The translations under genes and the position numbers were made by a program. Under the pieces are notes generated by a model. The model did not search any database, was not told where the DNA came from, and saw only the letters and a program-made list of their open reading frames with translations. A stretch of 7,961 bases of DNA from JBHEPS01 sp046261635 (GTDB lineage: Bacteria > Acidobacteriota > Thermoanaerobaculia > Gp7-AA8): the NCBI GenBank assembly GCA_046261635.1, contig JBHEOL010000272.1:1-7961 (forward strand), given 5' to 3'. Each line of letters opens with the position of its first letter. Position 1 is the first letter of the stretch. Below, in pieces: positions 1 through 5,787 of the stretch.

Positions 1-43
1 GTCACGCCGGAGGTCGCGGGTTCGAGTCCCGTCGGCCCCGCCA
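1..43 (+). tRNA. tRNA-Asp (anticodon GUC), 3' half, cut by the window edge
   Basis: The window opens exactly on the anticodon GTC (1-3, tRNA positions 34-36). It continues with the 3' strand of the anticodon stem (gccgg, 6-10), a five-base variable loop (aggtc), and a T-arm with stem gcggg (16-20)/cccgt (28-32) closing the loop ttcgagt. The 3' acceptor strand cggcccc (33-39), discriminator G40 and an encoded CCA (41-43) complete it. Counting back from CCA places every element at its standard number. The G73 discriminator and close likeness to the 3' half of known bacterial tRNA-Asp genes support the identity. The D-arm and 5' acceptor strand lie outside the window and should begin near GGGGCCG. 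Confidence 0.9.
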
Positions 44-64
44 TTTTGAATCGACATCGATTCC

Positions 65-92
65 AGCCCGCGACCTTCGCGGGCTTTTTCTT
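65..92 (+). terminator. Rho-independent terminator after tRNA-Asp
   Basis: A perfect 8-bp stem, agcccgcg (65-72) with cgcgggct (78-85), closes a five-base loop and runs directly into a T-tract (85-89, then c, tt). It starts 21 bases after the tRNA CCA end, so it should end the tRNA transcript and separate it from metG. Confidence 0.85.
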
Positions 93-139
93 GCGGGCTG
101 CCCACGCGACGGATCCGGCGAGATTTTGTCGGCTCGATG

Positions 140-145
140 TAGAAT
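140..145 (+). promoter_or_regulatory. Possible -10 box of the metG promoter
   Basis: TAGAAT at 140-145 matches five of six bases of the sigma-70 -10 consensus and lies between the tRNA terminator and the metG ATG. No good -35 is seen 16-18 bases upstream (GC-rich there). Initiation about seven bases downstream would leave a leader of only about 10-15 bases. That fits with the lack of a Shine-Dalgarno sequence before the ATG at 165 and argues against the upstream TTG at 126 as the start. Confidence 0.3.
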
Positions 146-164
146 CGCGCCCCGGACCGCGACC

Positions 165-2156
165 ATGAGCGAAACGTTCTACATCAGTACCGCCATTCAT
201 TACGTCAACGATCTCCCGCACATCGGCCATATTTACGAGAACGTCGTCGCCGACGTCATCGCCAGGTACAGACGCCTCCAGGGCGACGACGTCTTCTTTC
301 TGACAGGAACCGACGAGCACGGGCAGAAGATCGAGCGAAGCGCGGCCAAACAGGGTCTCTCTCCGATCGAACTCGCCGACCGCGTGGTGGCCGACCACCA
401 TCGCCTCAACCGCGCCCTCGGGATCTCCAACGACGATTTCATCAGGACCACCGAGTCGCGTCATCGCCTCGGCGTGTACGAGCTCATCCGCCGCATCCAG
501 GAGAACAACCCCTCAGACCTCTACCTCGGCGAGTTTTCCGGATGGTACTGCCAGAACGAGGAGAGCTTCCTCACCGAGACCCAGGTCGCCGACGGAAAAT
601 GCGAGAGCGGCCATCCCGTCGAGCGGATGACCGAGCACAACTACTTTTTCAAGCTCTCGCGATACCAGCAACCGCTGCTCGAGCTCTATCGCGCCAATCC
701 GGGGTTCGTTCAGCCCCGCTCGCGCTACAACGAAGTGATCTCCTTCGTCGAAAGCGGCCTGCGCGATCTTTCGGTCTCTCGCACGACCATCCGCTGGGGC
801 ATCCCCTTTCCCGGAGCTGCCGGCGAGAGCGGCCACGTCATCTACGTCTGGATGGACGCTCTGACCAATTACCTCTCGGCCCTCGGTTTCGGCTCGGCCG
901 ACGATGCGCGGTTCCGCCGCTTCTGGCCCGCCGACGTCCATCTGATCGGCAAGGACATCATCCGCTTCCACGCCGTCTACTGGCCGGCGTTCCTGATGGC
1001 GGCCGGCCTGGAGCTTCCGAAGTCGATCCTCGCCCACGGCTGGTGGCTCCGCGACAACGAGAAAATCTCGAAATCAGTAGGCAACATCGTCCGTCCCGAC
1101 CACATCATCGAGCAGTTCGGTCCCGATCCTCTGCGGTATTTCCTCTTGCGCGAAATGGTGTTCGGCCAGGATTCGAACTACTCCGACGAGGCGTTCCTGG
1201 GCCGCTACAACGCCGACCTGGCCAACGACCTCGGCAATACGCTCTCGCGCGGACTCAAGATGAGCGAGACGTACTTCGACGGAAAGACTCCGCCGGTCCC
1301 CTGCGACGACAACGACGTGAAGACGGCAGCCGAGGCCGCGATCCCGGAGTTTCGCGAAGCGATGGATCGCTACGCGTTCCAGCGTGCGCTCGATGCCGCG
1401 TGGAAGCTTCTCGTGGCCATCAACGCCTATATCGTCAGCCGCGAACCGTGGAAGCACTTCAAGGAGAAGGGAGCGGACGAGGCTCTCTCCCGCATTCTCT
1501 GGAACGTGCTCGAAGGATCGCGCATCGTCTGGACCATGCTCTCCCCGTTCATGCCGGCACTCGCCCCGGAGGCACTCCGCAGGCTCGGCGCCGCGAGCGT
1601 AACCCTCGACGGGAAGGCGCTCGCGTGGGGAGCCCTGCCGAACGACGCCCCCCTCGCCCCCGGCGAGGCGCTCTTCCCCCGCATCGACTCTGACGCATTT
1701 CTCTCAGCAGCGACCTCAGGAGGACCCGTGACCGAACCGACCCGACCGACCACCGAGCCCACTCCCCCGGAAGAGAGCAAGGAGGAGAGCGGTCCTCCAC
1801 TCGAGACGACGCAGGCCATGCCGCCCGACGCGTCGAAGATCTCGATCGATCAGTTCATGGAAGTCGAGCTCCGGGTCGCGCAAGTCGTCGCGGCCGAGCG
1901 CATCGAGAAGTCGAAAAAACCGCTCAAGCTGCGCGTCGACGATGGTGACGGCGAGCGCCAGCTCGTCGCCGGGATCGCGACCAAATACACCCCGGAGGAG
2001 CTCGTCGGCCGGAAGGTCGTCATCGTCGCCAACCTCAAACCGGCAAAACTGATGGGCACCGAATCGAATGGGATGGTGCTGGCCGCCTCCATCGACGGAG
2101 AACCGAGCCTGCTGGCGGTCGACGCGAGCGTGCCCAACGGTACGAGGGTACGGTGA
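165..2156 (+). CDS. metG: Methionyl-tRNA synthetase with C-terminal tRNA-binding domain
   Basis: This cytoplasmic class I synthetase charges tRNA-Met and initiator tRNA with methionine using ATP. The ATG at 165 gives 663 residues. The reading frame extends upstream to a TTG at 126, but those 13 codons do not look like MetRS, whereas MSETFYISTAIHY is a typical MetRS beginning. Visible landmarks are HIGH at residues 19-22, the connective insertion with C129-x2-E132 and C146-x3-H150, the KMSKS loop as KISKS (300-304), and the anticodon-recognition motif NDLGNTLSR with N358 and R362. W429 matches the anticodon-stacking Trp of the E. coli enzyme. A Pro/Thr/Glu-rich linker (about 522-556) joins an OB-fold tRNA-binding domain of the Trbp111/CsaA type (about 559-663). 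Two points are odd: the zinc site has Glu in place of one Cys, as in zinc-less or mitochondrial-type MetRS, and a strong internal ribosome site sits at the linker. No strong Shine-Dalgarno precedes the ATG. It is a single-gene unit with its own terminator. Confidence 0.97.
   Translation: MSETFYISTAIHYVNDLPHIGHIYENVVADVIARYRRLQGDDVFFLTGTDEHGQKIERSAAKQGLSPIELADRVVADHHRLNRALGISNDDFIRTTESRHRLGVYELIRRIQENNPSDLYLGEFSGWYCQNEESFLTETQVADGKCESGHPVERMTEHNYFFKLSRYQQPLLELYRANPGFVQPRSRYNEVISFVESGLRDLSVSRTTIRWGIPFPGAAGESGHVIYVWMDALTNYLSALGFGSADDARFRRFWPADVHLIGKDIIRFHAVYWPAFLMAAGLELPKSILAHGWWLRDNEKISKSVGNIVRPDHIIEQFGPDPLRYFLLREMVFGQDSNYSDEAFLGRYNADLANDLGNTLSRGLKMSETYFDGKTPPVPCDDNDVKTAAEAAIPEFREAMDRYAFQRALDAAWKLLVAINAYIVSREPWKHFKEKGADEALSRILWNVLEGSRIVWTMLSPFMPALAPEALRRLGAASVTLDGKALAWGALPNDAPLAPGEALFPRIDSDAFLSAATSGGPVTEPTRPTTEPTPPEESKEESGPPLETTQAMPPDASKISIDQFMEVELRVAQVVAAERIEKSKKPLKLRVDDGDGERQLVAGIATKYTPEELVGRKVVIVANLKPAKLMGTESNGMVLAASIDGEPSLLAVDASVPNGTRVR
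1718..1730 (+). promoter_or_regulatory. Internal Shine-Dalgarno and in-frame GTG inside metG
   Basis: AGGAGG (1718-1723) is followed after four bases by GTG (1728-1730), which is codon 522 of metG and in frame. Initiation here would yield a 142-residue protein made of the acidic linker plus the tRNA-binding OB domain. The site falls at the junction between the synthetase core (ending near LFPRID) and the appended domain. The ribosome site is stronger than anything before the metG ATG, but the four-base spacing is short. Internal initiation is an inference. The site may instead be a relic of gene fusion or chance. Confidence 0.35.
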
Positions 2157-2160
2157 AGCG

Positions 2161-2205
2161 AAGGGCGAGAGTTTGCGCTTTCTCGCCCTCGACCCTTGTT
2201 TTTTT
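2161..2205 (+). terminator. Rho-independent terminator of metG
   Basis: It starts five bases after the metG stop. One fold is a perfect 9-bp stem, agggcgaga (2162-2170) with tctcgccct (2181-2189). An alternative fold pairs aaggg (2161-2165) with ccctt (2193-2197) and cgag (2166-2169) with ctcg (2188-2191), with one bulged A. This second fold abuts the run of seven T (2199-2205) almost directly. Either fold makes a convincing terminator. Confidence 0.85.
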
Positions 2206-2318
2206 CCCTATTGATCTGGCCCCGGATCGCTGCACGGACCTATGATGTCGGGTAGGACGGCACGAAGCCTTCGATGCTCGATAAAGACCGTCCATGTCCG
2301 GCACGTTCGTGCGAGCCG
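2206..2318. other. Structured convergent intergenic region, no gene recognised
   Basis: This stretch lies between the metG terminator and the hairpin ending the minus-strand operon. It holds no plausible protein gene: the open frames crossing it are antisense to the ALDH-like gene. On the plus strand there is a -10-like TATGAT (2241-2246) without a matching -35. Small stems follow: ggacgg (2255-2260)/ccgtcc (2288-2293) enclosing cgaa (2263-2266)/ttcg (2270-2273), then gcac (2301-2304)/gtgc (2309-2312). It could encode a small RNA ending at the 2319-2351 hairpin, but this is speculative. Confidence 0.2.
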
Positions 2319-2351
2319 AACACCCCTTCCGATGGCCACGGAAGGGGTGTT
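2319..2351 (-). terminator. Strong hairpin ending the deoC-ALDH operon
   Basis: A perfect 13-bp inverted repeat, aacaccccttccg (2319-2331) with cggaaggggtgtt (2339-2351), encloses a seven-base loop. It begins four bases beyond the stop codon of the short ALDH-like gene. On the minus strand no T-tract follows, and on the plus strand only a weak one (acttt). It may therefore stabilise the 3' end or work in both directions rather than act as a canonical U-tract terminator. Confidence 0.7.
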
Positions 2352-2355
2352 ACTT

Positions 2356-3201
2356 TCACACCCCGACCGGATGCCAGACCGTTTTCATCTCGAGGAAATC
2401 AGCAATCGCGGCGAGCGATCCTTCCGAGGTGACGTTTCCGCGGATGGTGCGCTTGACGTTTTCCGCGGCGGCGATCTCCGCGTCGCGCAACTCGTCGCCG
2501 GTGACCGCGGAGAGATCGATCGCGTTCACGTCCATGTGCGCCGCAATCCACGAGAGAAGCTCTTTCCTGAAGCCTGAGATCAGGTTCACCACCCCGGCGG
2601 GAACGTCGGAAGTCGCGAAGATCTCTCCCATCGTAATGCCGGGAAGAGGACGCGATTCGGAGACGATGGCCACGACGGAGTTCCCGCCGACCAGCGCCGG
2701 AGCGAGGCGCGCGGTCAGCCCCAGCAGCGAGGGCGTCTCGGGCGCGAGCACGCCGACCACGCCGGTCGGCTCGGGAAGGGTGAAGTTGTAGTAGGGGCCG
2801 GCCACCGGGTTGACCGACCCGAGGACCTGGGAGAATTTGTCGGACCACCCGGCGTAATAGACCCAAAGGTCGATCGACTTTTCGACCTCTCCCCTGGCCT
2901 CGGAGCGTCCTGCGCCCGCGCGGCGCAGCTCTTCCTCGAGCTCACCCGCACGCGACTCGAGAACCTCGGCGATCCGGTAAAGAATCTGCCCGCGATTGAA
3001 CGCCGTGCGCGAGGCCCAGGCCGGCTGTGCTTTCCGCGCCGCCGCAATCGCGTTCCGCAGGTCCTTACGCGAGCCTCGGCATGCGTTGGCGATCAGCTCT
3101 CCCTTCGAGGAGCTCACTGGATAGAACCTCCCTGATTCGGTTCGCGGAAACTCCCCGTTGATGTAGAGCTTCCAGGTTTTGCGCACGTTCAGTCGACTCA
3201 T
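2356..3201 (-). CDS. Truncated, non-catalytic ALDH-like protein (ALDH16 C-terminal-domain type)
   Basis: The product has 281 residues, about 55-60% of a normal ALDH. The first part aligns by eye with an ALDH N-terminal and NAD-binding region: KLYINGEF (11-18), a YYAGWSDKF helix (115-123), then GVVGVLAPETPSLLG (147-161) where active enzymes have the PWNFP motif. The coenzyme-binding lysine motif KPAE is replaced by VSES, the GSTxxGK motif is absent, and there is no ELGGK glutamate motif or catalytic cysteine. The protein ends shortly after with MKTVWHPVGV. From memory, the human ALDH16A1 C-terminus has a similar ending, which supports an ALDH16 C-terminal domain. The ATG at 3201 was chosen because GGAG lies six bases upstream; a GTG at 3213 in the same frame would add four residues. 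It lies 18 bases after the full ALDH stop, in the same frame. Likely role: structural or assembly partner of the upstream ALDH (inference). Confidence 0.88.
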   Translation of the reverse strand: MSRLNVRKTWKLYINGEFPRTESGRFYPVSSSKGELIANACRGSRKDLRNAIAAARKAQPAWASRTAFNRGQILYRIAEVLESRAGELEEELRRAGAGRSEARGEVEKSIDLWVYYAGWSDKFSQVLGSVNPVAGPYYNFTLPEPTGVVGVLAPETPSLLGLTARLAPALVGGNSVVAIVSESRPLPGITMGEIFATSDVPAGVVNLISGFRKELLSWIAAHMDVNAIDLSAVTGDELRDAEIAAAENVKRTIRGNVTSEGSLAAIADFLEMKTVWHPVGV

Positions 3202-3211
3202 CCGATGCTCC
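3199..3211 (-). promoter_or_regulatory. Ribosome binding site fixing the start of the short ALDH-like gene
   Basis: On the minus strand GGAG (3211-3208) is followed after six bases by ATG (3201-3199). The in-frame GTG at 3213 has only a GAGAGG two bases upstream, too close to work well. This site shows the short ALDH can be translated independently even though it shares a frame with the upstream gene. Confidence 0.5.
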
Positions 3212-3219
3212 ACGACCTC

Positions 3220-4743
3220 TCAGGAAAGTTTCACGTAAGGCGCGAGACCGTGCAGGCCGCCCTCGCGGCCGAACCCCGACTCCTTGTATCCCCCGAAGGG
3301 AGAGGAAGGATCGAACTTATTGTAGGTGTTCGCCCAGACCCCCCCCGCCTTGAGCTTCTGCGCGATCTTGAGGATGCGCGAGCCCTTCTCGGTCCAGACT
3401 CCGGCCGAGAGCCCGTACGGCGTATTGTTCGCGCGCTCGAGGGCCTCTTCCGGAGTCCGGAAGGTCAGGACCGAGAGTACGGGACCGAAGATCTCTTCTT
3501 GCGCGATGCGGTTCGACTGCGCCACGCCGGTGAACAGGGTCGGCGCGAACCAGAACCCGCGCGAGGGAAGCTGGCAGGACGACTGGAACATCTCCGCCCC
3601 CTCCGACACGCCGCTCTCGACGAGCTCCTGGATCTTTTCGAGCTGCTGGCGCGAGTTGATCGCGCCGATGTCCGTGTTCTTGTCGAGGGGATCGCCGAGG
3701 CGAAGGGTCTCGATCCGAGCCCGCAGTTTTCTCATCAGAGGCTCGGCGATCGATTCCTGGACGAAGAGCCGCGAGCCGGCGCAGCAGACGTGCCCCTGAT
3801 TGAAGTAGATGCCGTTGACGATTCCCTCGACCGCCTGGTCGAGAGGAGCGTCCTCGAAGACGATGTTCGCGGCCTTGCCACCGAGCTCGAGCGTCACGCG
3901 CTTTCCAGTCCCGGCGAGAGCGCGCTGGATCCGCTTGCCGACATCGGTCGAGCCCGTGAATGCGATCTTGTCGACGTCCGGATGGCGAACGAGCGCCGCG
4001 CCCGTCGCCCCTGCACCGGTGATGATGTTGACCACACCGGGAGGAAGGCCGGCCTCCTGGAAGATCTCGGCGAGCATCATCGCCGTAATGGGGGTCGTTT
4101 CGGCCGGTTTGAGAACGACGGTATTTCCGGTCGCCAGCGCCGGCGCGATTTTCCACGCCGCCATCAGGAGCGGGAAGTTCCAGGGGATGATCTGTCCCGC
4201 GACGCCGAGTGGCTCGACCTTGCGCGTCGGAAACGCGTACCCGAGCTTGTCCGCCCAGCCGGCGTAATAGAAGAAATGCGCGGCCGCCAGGGGGATGTCG
4301 ATGTCGCGCGACTCCTTGATCGGCTTGCCTCCGTTGAGGGTCTCGGCGACCGCGAGCGCGCGGGCTTTCTCCTGGATCAGCCGCGCGACGCGAAAGATGT
4401 ACTTCGCACGCTCGGCCGGCCGGATCTTCCGCCACGTCTTGTCGAACGCACGCCGGGCTTCGCTCACCGCCGCATCGACGTCGGCGTCGCCCGCCTGGGC
4501 AACTTCCGCGAGCGTCTCTTCGGTTGCGGGGTTGATCGTGGAGAAGTAATCGCCCGAACGCGGCGGAACGAACTTCCCGCCGATGAAGAGCTCGTACCTC
4601 GAGCGGATCGGAACGTGATCCGTCGCCTCGCGGGACGGGGCGTACTCCCAGGGAACCGGGAGAGCCGCCGCCGGCCCCGGCTTGAGGCGCTCGAGCGCGC
4701 CTTCAGGATCGTGAATTTGTTCGGTCGTCATGTCGGCTTCCAT
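3220..4743 (-). CDS. NAD(P)-dependent aldehyde dehydrogenase, catalytically complete
   Basis: This cytosolic ALDH-superfamily enzyme of 507 residues would oxidise an aldehyde to its acid, most likely acetaldehyde made by DeoC. All key elements are visible: PWNFP with the oxyanion-hole Asn189, LKPAE with coenzyme-binding Lys212, FTGSTDVGK (262-270), general base Glu286 in ELGGK, catalytic Cys320 in GHVCCAGSR, and Glu417 in EEIFGPV. No CoA-acylating signature is seen. The ATG at 4743 overlaps the deoC stop as TGATG, which suggests translational coupling, but it lacks its own Shine-Dalgarno. An ATG at 4731 with GGAAG five bases upstream is the alternative (503 residues). An open frame extends upstream to 4863 inside deoC and is rejected as a start. 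The stop is a single TGA, after which the same frame continues through six sense codons into the short ALDH-like gene. Together they resemble ALDH16. Confidence 0.95.
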   Translation of the reverse strand: MEADMTTEQIHDPEGALERLKPGPAAALPVPWEYAPSREATDHVPIRSRYELFIGGKFVPPRSGDYFSTINPATEETLAEVAQAGDADVDAAVSEARRAFDKTWRKIRPAERAKYIFRVARLIQEKARALAVAETLNGGKPIKESRDIDIPLAAAHFFYYAGWADKLGYAFPTRKVEPLGVAGQIIPWNFPLLMAAWKIAPALATGNTVVLKPAETTPITAMMLAEIFQEAGLPPGVVNIITGAGATGAALVRHPDVDKIAFTGSTDVGKRIQRALAGTGKRVTLELGGKAANIVFEDAPLDQAVEGIVNGIYFNQGHVCCAGSRLFVQESIAEPLMRKLRARIETLRLGDPLDKNTDIGAINSRQQLEKIQELVESGVSEGAEMFQSSCQLPSRGFWFAPTLFTGVAQSNRIAQEEIFGPVLSVLTFRTPEEALERANNTPYGLSAGVWTEKGSRILKIAQKLKAGGVWANTYNKFDPSSPFGGYKESGFGREGGLHGLAPYVKLS

Positions 4744-5702
4744 CAATCGAGAGTGAAATAGTCCGCTGACTGGTAAGCGCCCGTCGCTTCCTTGCGCAGC
4801 TGCATCAGAATGTCGTTCAGGAGCGAGCTCGCCCCGAAGCGGAACAGGTCCGGAGTCATCCACTCGGCCCCGAGCGTCTCGTAGAGCATCACGAGGTACG
4901 CGAGGGCGAGCTTGGCATTCGAGATCCCTCCGGCCGGCTTCATCCCGATCCGCACGCCCGTGAGATGCTGAAAGTCGCGAATCGCCTCGAACATCACAAG
5001 CGTCACCGGCAGAGTGGCTCCAACCGGAATCTTTCCCGTCGAGGTCTTGATGAAGTCGGCCCCGGCGTACATCGCGATCATCGAGGCCTTGCGAACCTGG
5101 TCGTAGGAGCCGAGCTCACCCGTCTCGAGGATGACCTTCAGATGCGCCGGCCCGCACGCGTCCTTCACCTCGGCGATCTCGTCGAACATCGTCTGGTAGG
5201 CGCCCGTGAGAAAGGCCGACCGGTTGATGACCATGTCGATCTCGTCGGCGCCCATTGCGACCGTCCGCCGCACCTCGTCCAGCTTGACCTCGAGCGGACT
5301 CTGGCCGCTCGGAAAAGCCGTCGCAACGGCTGCCGTCTTCACGCCGCTTCCCTCGAGAGCCCGCCGCACGAACGGCACCATGTTCGGGTAGACACAGACC
5401 GCTCCCACGTGGGGAATGCTCCCGTCGAGGGGATCCGGCCGGATCGCTTTCCGGCAGAGCGCCAACACCTTGCCGGGCGTGTCTTTCCCCTCGAGCGTGG
5501 TCAGGTCGATCATGCTGATCGCGAGCCTCAACGCCTGAACCTTCGTCTCCTTCTTCAGAGACCGTTTCGCCAGAGAGGCCGCGCGCTCCTCGACCCCGAC
5601 CTGATCGACGGGGACCAGAGTGTTGAGCGCATCCGCAAGGCTGCGCCGATAGTCGGTCGATGCCGGACGCGCCGGCTGCTGTCTGGTCGTGAGCTCGCTC
5701 AT
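4743..5702 (-). CDS. deoC: Deoxyribose-phosphate aldolase, DERA-like long form
   Basis: DeoC cleaves 2-deoxy-D-ribose 5-phosphate into glyceraldehyde 3-phosphate and acetaldehyde, the last step of deoxynucleoside breakdown in the cytosol. The 319-residue product has the class I aldolase signatures: the Schiff-base Lys219 in FIKTSTGK, the second active-site Lys255 in GMKPAGGI, and Asp156 in EIDMVIN. It is about 60 residues longer than E. coli DeoC (259). It resembles human DERA (318) through an N-terminal helical extension and the motifs INRS..LTG, AHLK.ILETGELG and FRFGASSLL. The ATG at 5702 begins MSELTTR; an in-frame GTG at 5723 would add seven residues, and neither start has a clear Shine-Dalgarno. 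It is the first gene of a unit with the two ALDH genes and its stop overlaps the next ATG. No phosphorylase, kinase or DeoR-type regulator is in the window. Confidence 0.96.
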   Translation of the reverse strand: MSELTTRQQPARPASTDYRRSLADALNTLVPVDQVGVEERAASLAKRSLKKETKVQALRLAISMIDLTTLEGKDTPGKVLALCRKAIRPDPLDGSIPHVGAVCVYPNMVPFVRRALEGSGVKTAAVATAFPSGQSPLEVKLDEVRRTVAMGADEIDMVINRSAFLTGAYQTMFDEIAEVKDACGPAHLKVILETGELGSYDQVRKASMIAMYAGADFIKTSTGKIPVGATLPVTLVMFEAIRDFQHLTGVRIGMKPAGGISNAKLALAYLVMLYETLGAEWMTPDLFRFGASSLLNDILMQLRKEATGAYQSADYFTLD

Positions 5703-5713
5703 GATTCGGCCGT

Positions 5714-5722
5714 AACTTAGCA
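5714..5722 (-). promoter_or_regulatory. Possible extended -10 element before deoC
   Basis: On the minus strand TGC-TAAGTT (5722-5714) has the TGn of an extended -10 and keeps the three most conserved -10 bases (T1, A2, T6). No -35 is recognisable, since that position falls in the terminator hairpin. Initiation here would give a nearly leaderless deoC mRNA, which would fit the missing Shine-Dalgarno. Weak evidence. Confidence 0.2.
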
Positions 5723-5728
5723 CAGGAA

Positions 5729-5748
5729 AGGGCGCCTCACGGCGCCCT
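5729..5748 (-). terminator. Hairpin between the propeller gene and deoC
   Basis: A perfect 8-bp stem, agggcgcc (5729-5736) with ggcgccct (5741-5748), has a four-base loop. On the minus strand it is followed by a short pyrimidine run (ttcct), so it is a modest terminator for the propeller gene, whose stop lies about 40 bases upstream. It sits only 26 bases before the deoC ATG, so it may also act in the deoC leader. Confidence 0.6.
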
Positions 5749-5787
5749 CTCGGAATGTGGCGGCGGAGCCTCGCCTTCCGGCCCGAG

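Noticed and set aside
126..164. Upstream TTG start for metG adding 13 residues
   Set aside because: The added residues do not resemble MetRS, the TTG has no ribosome site, and a -10-like box (140-145) lies inside this stretch. The ATG at 165 begins a typical MetRS N-terminus.
542..1693. 383-residue open frame in a second plus frame within metG
   Set aside because: It is very Arg/Pro-rich, has no family resemblance, and lies wholly inside metG, which has clear motifs.
3220..3222. UGA as a selenocysteine codon between the two ALDH genes
   Set aside because: No convincing SECIS-like hairpin at the expected distance downstream, no selenocysteine genes in view, and the position is a domain linker rather than an active site.
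3205..4761. Plus-strand 518-residue open frame
   Set aside because: It is antisense to the well-supported ALDH gene, is Arg/Asp/Glu/Leu-rich with no recognisable domain, and is the usual GC-rich shadow.
4744..4863. Upstream start at 4863 for the full ALDH
   Set aside because: It would overlap deoC by 120 bases and adds sequence unlike ALDH. The ATG overlapping the deoC stop, or the ATG at 4731, is more plausible.
2356..5702. Bacterial microcompartment operon, since DeoC and ALDH can be encapsulated enzymes
   Set aside because: No shell protein genes are in the window and I see no amphipathic encapsulation peptide at the ends of DeoC or the ALDH proteins.
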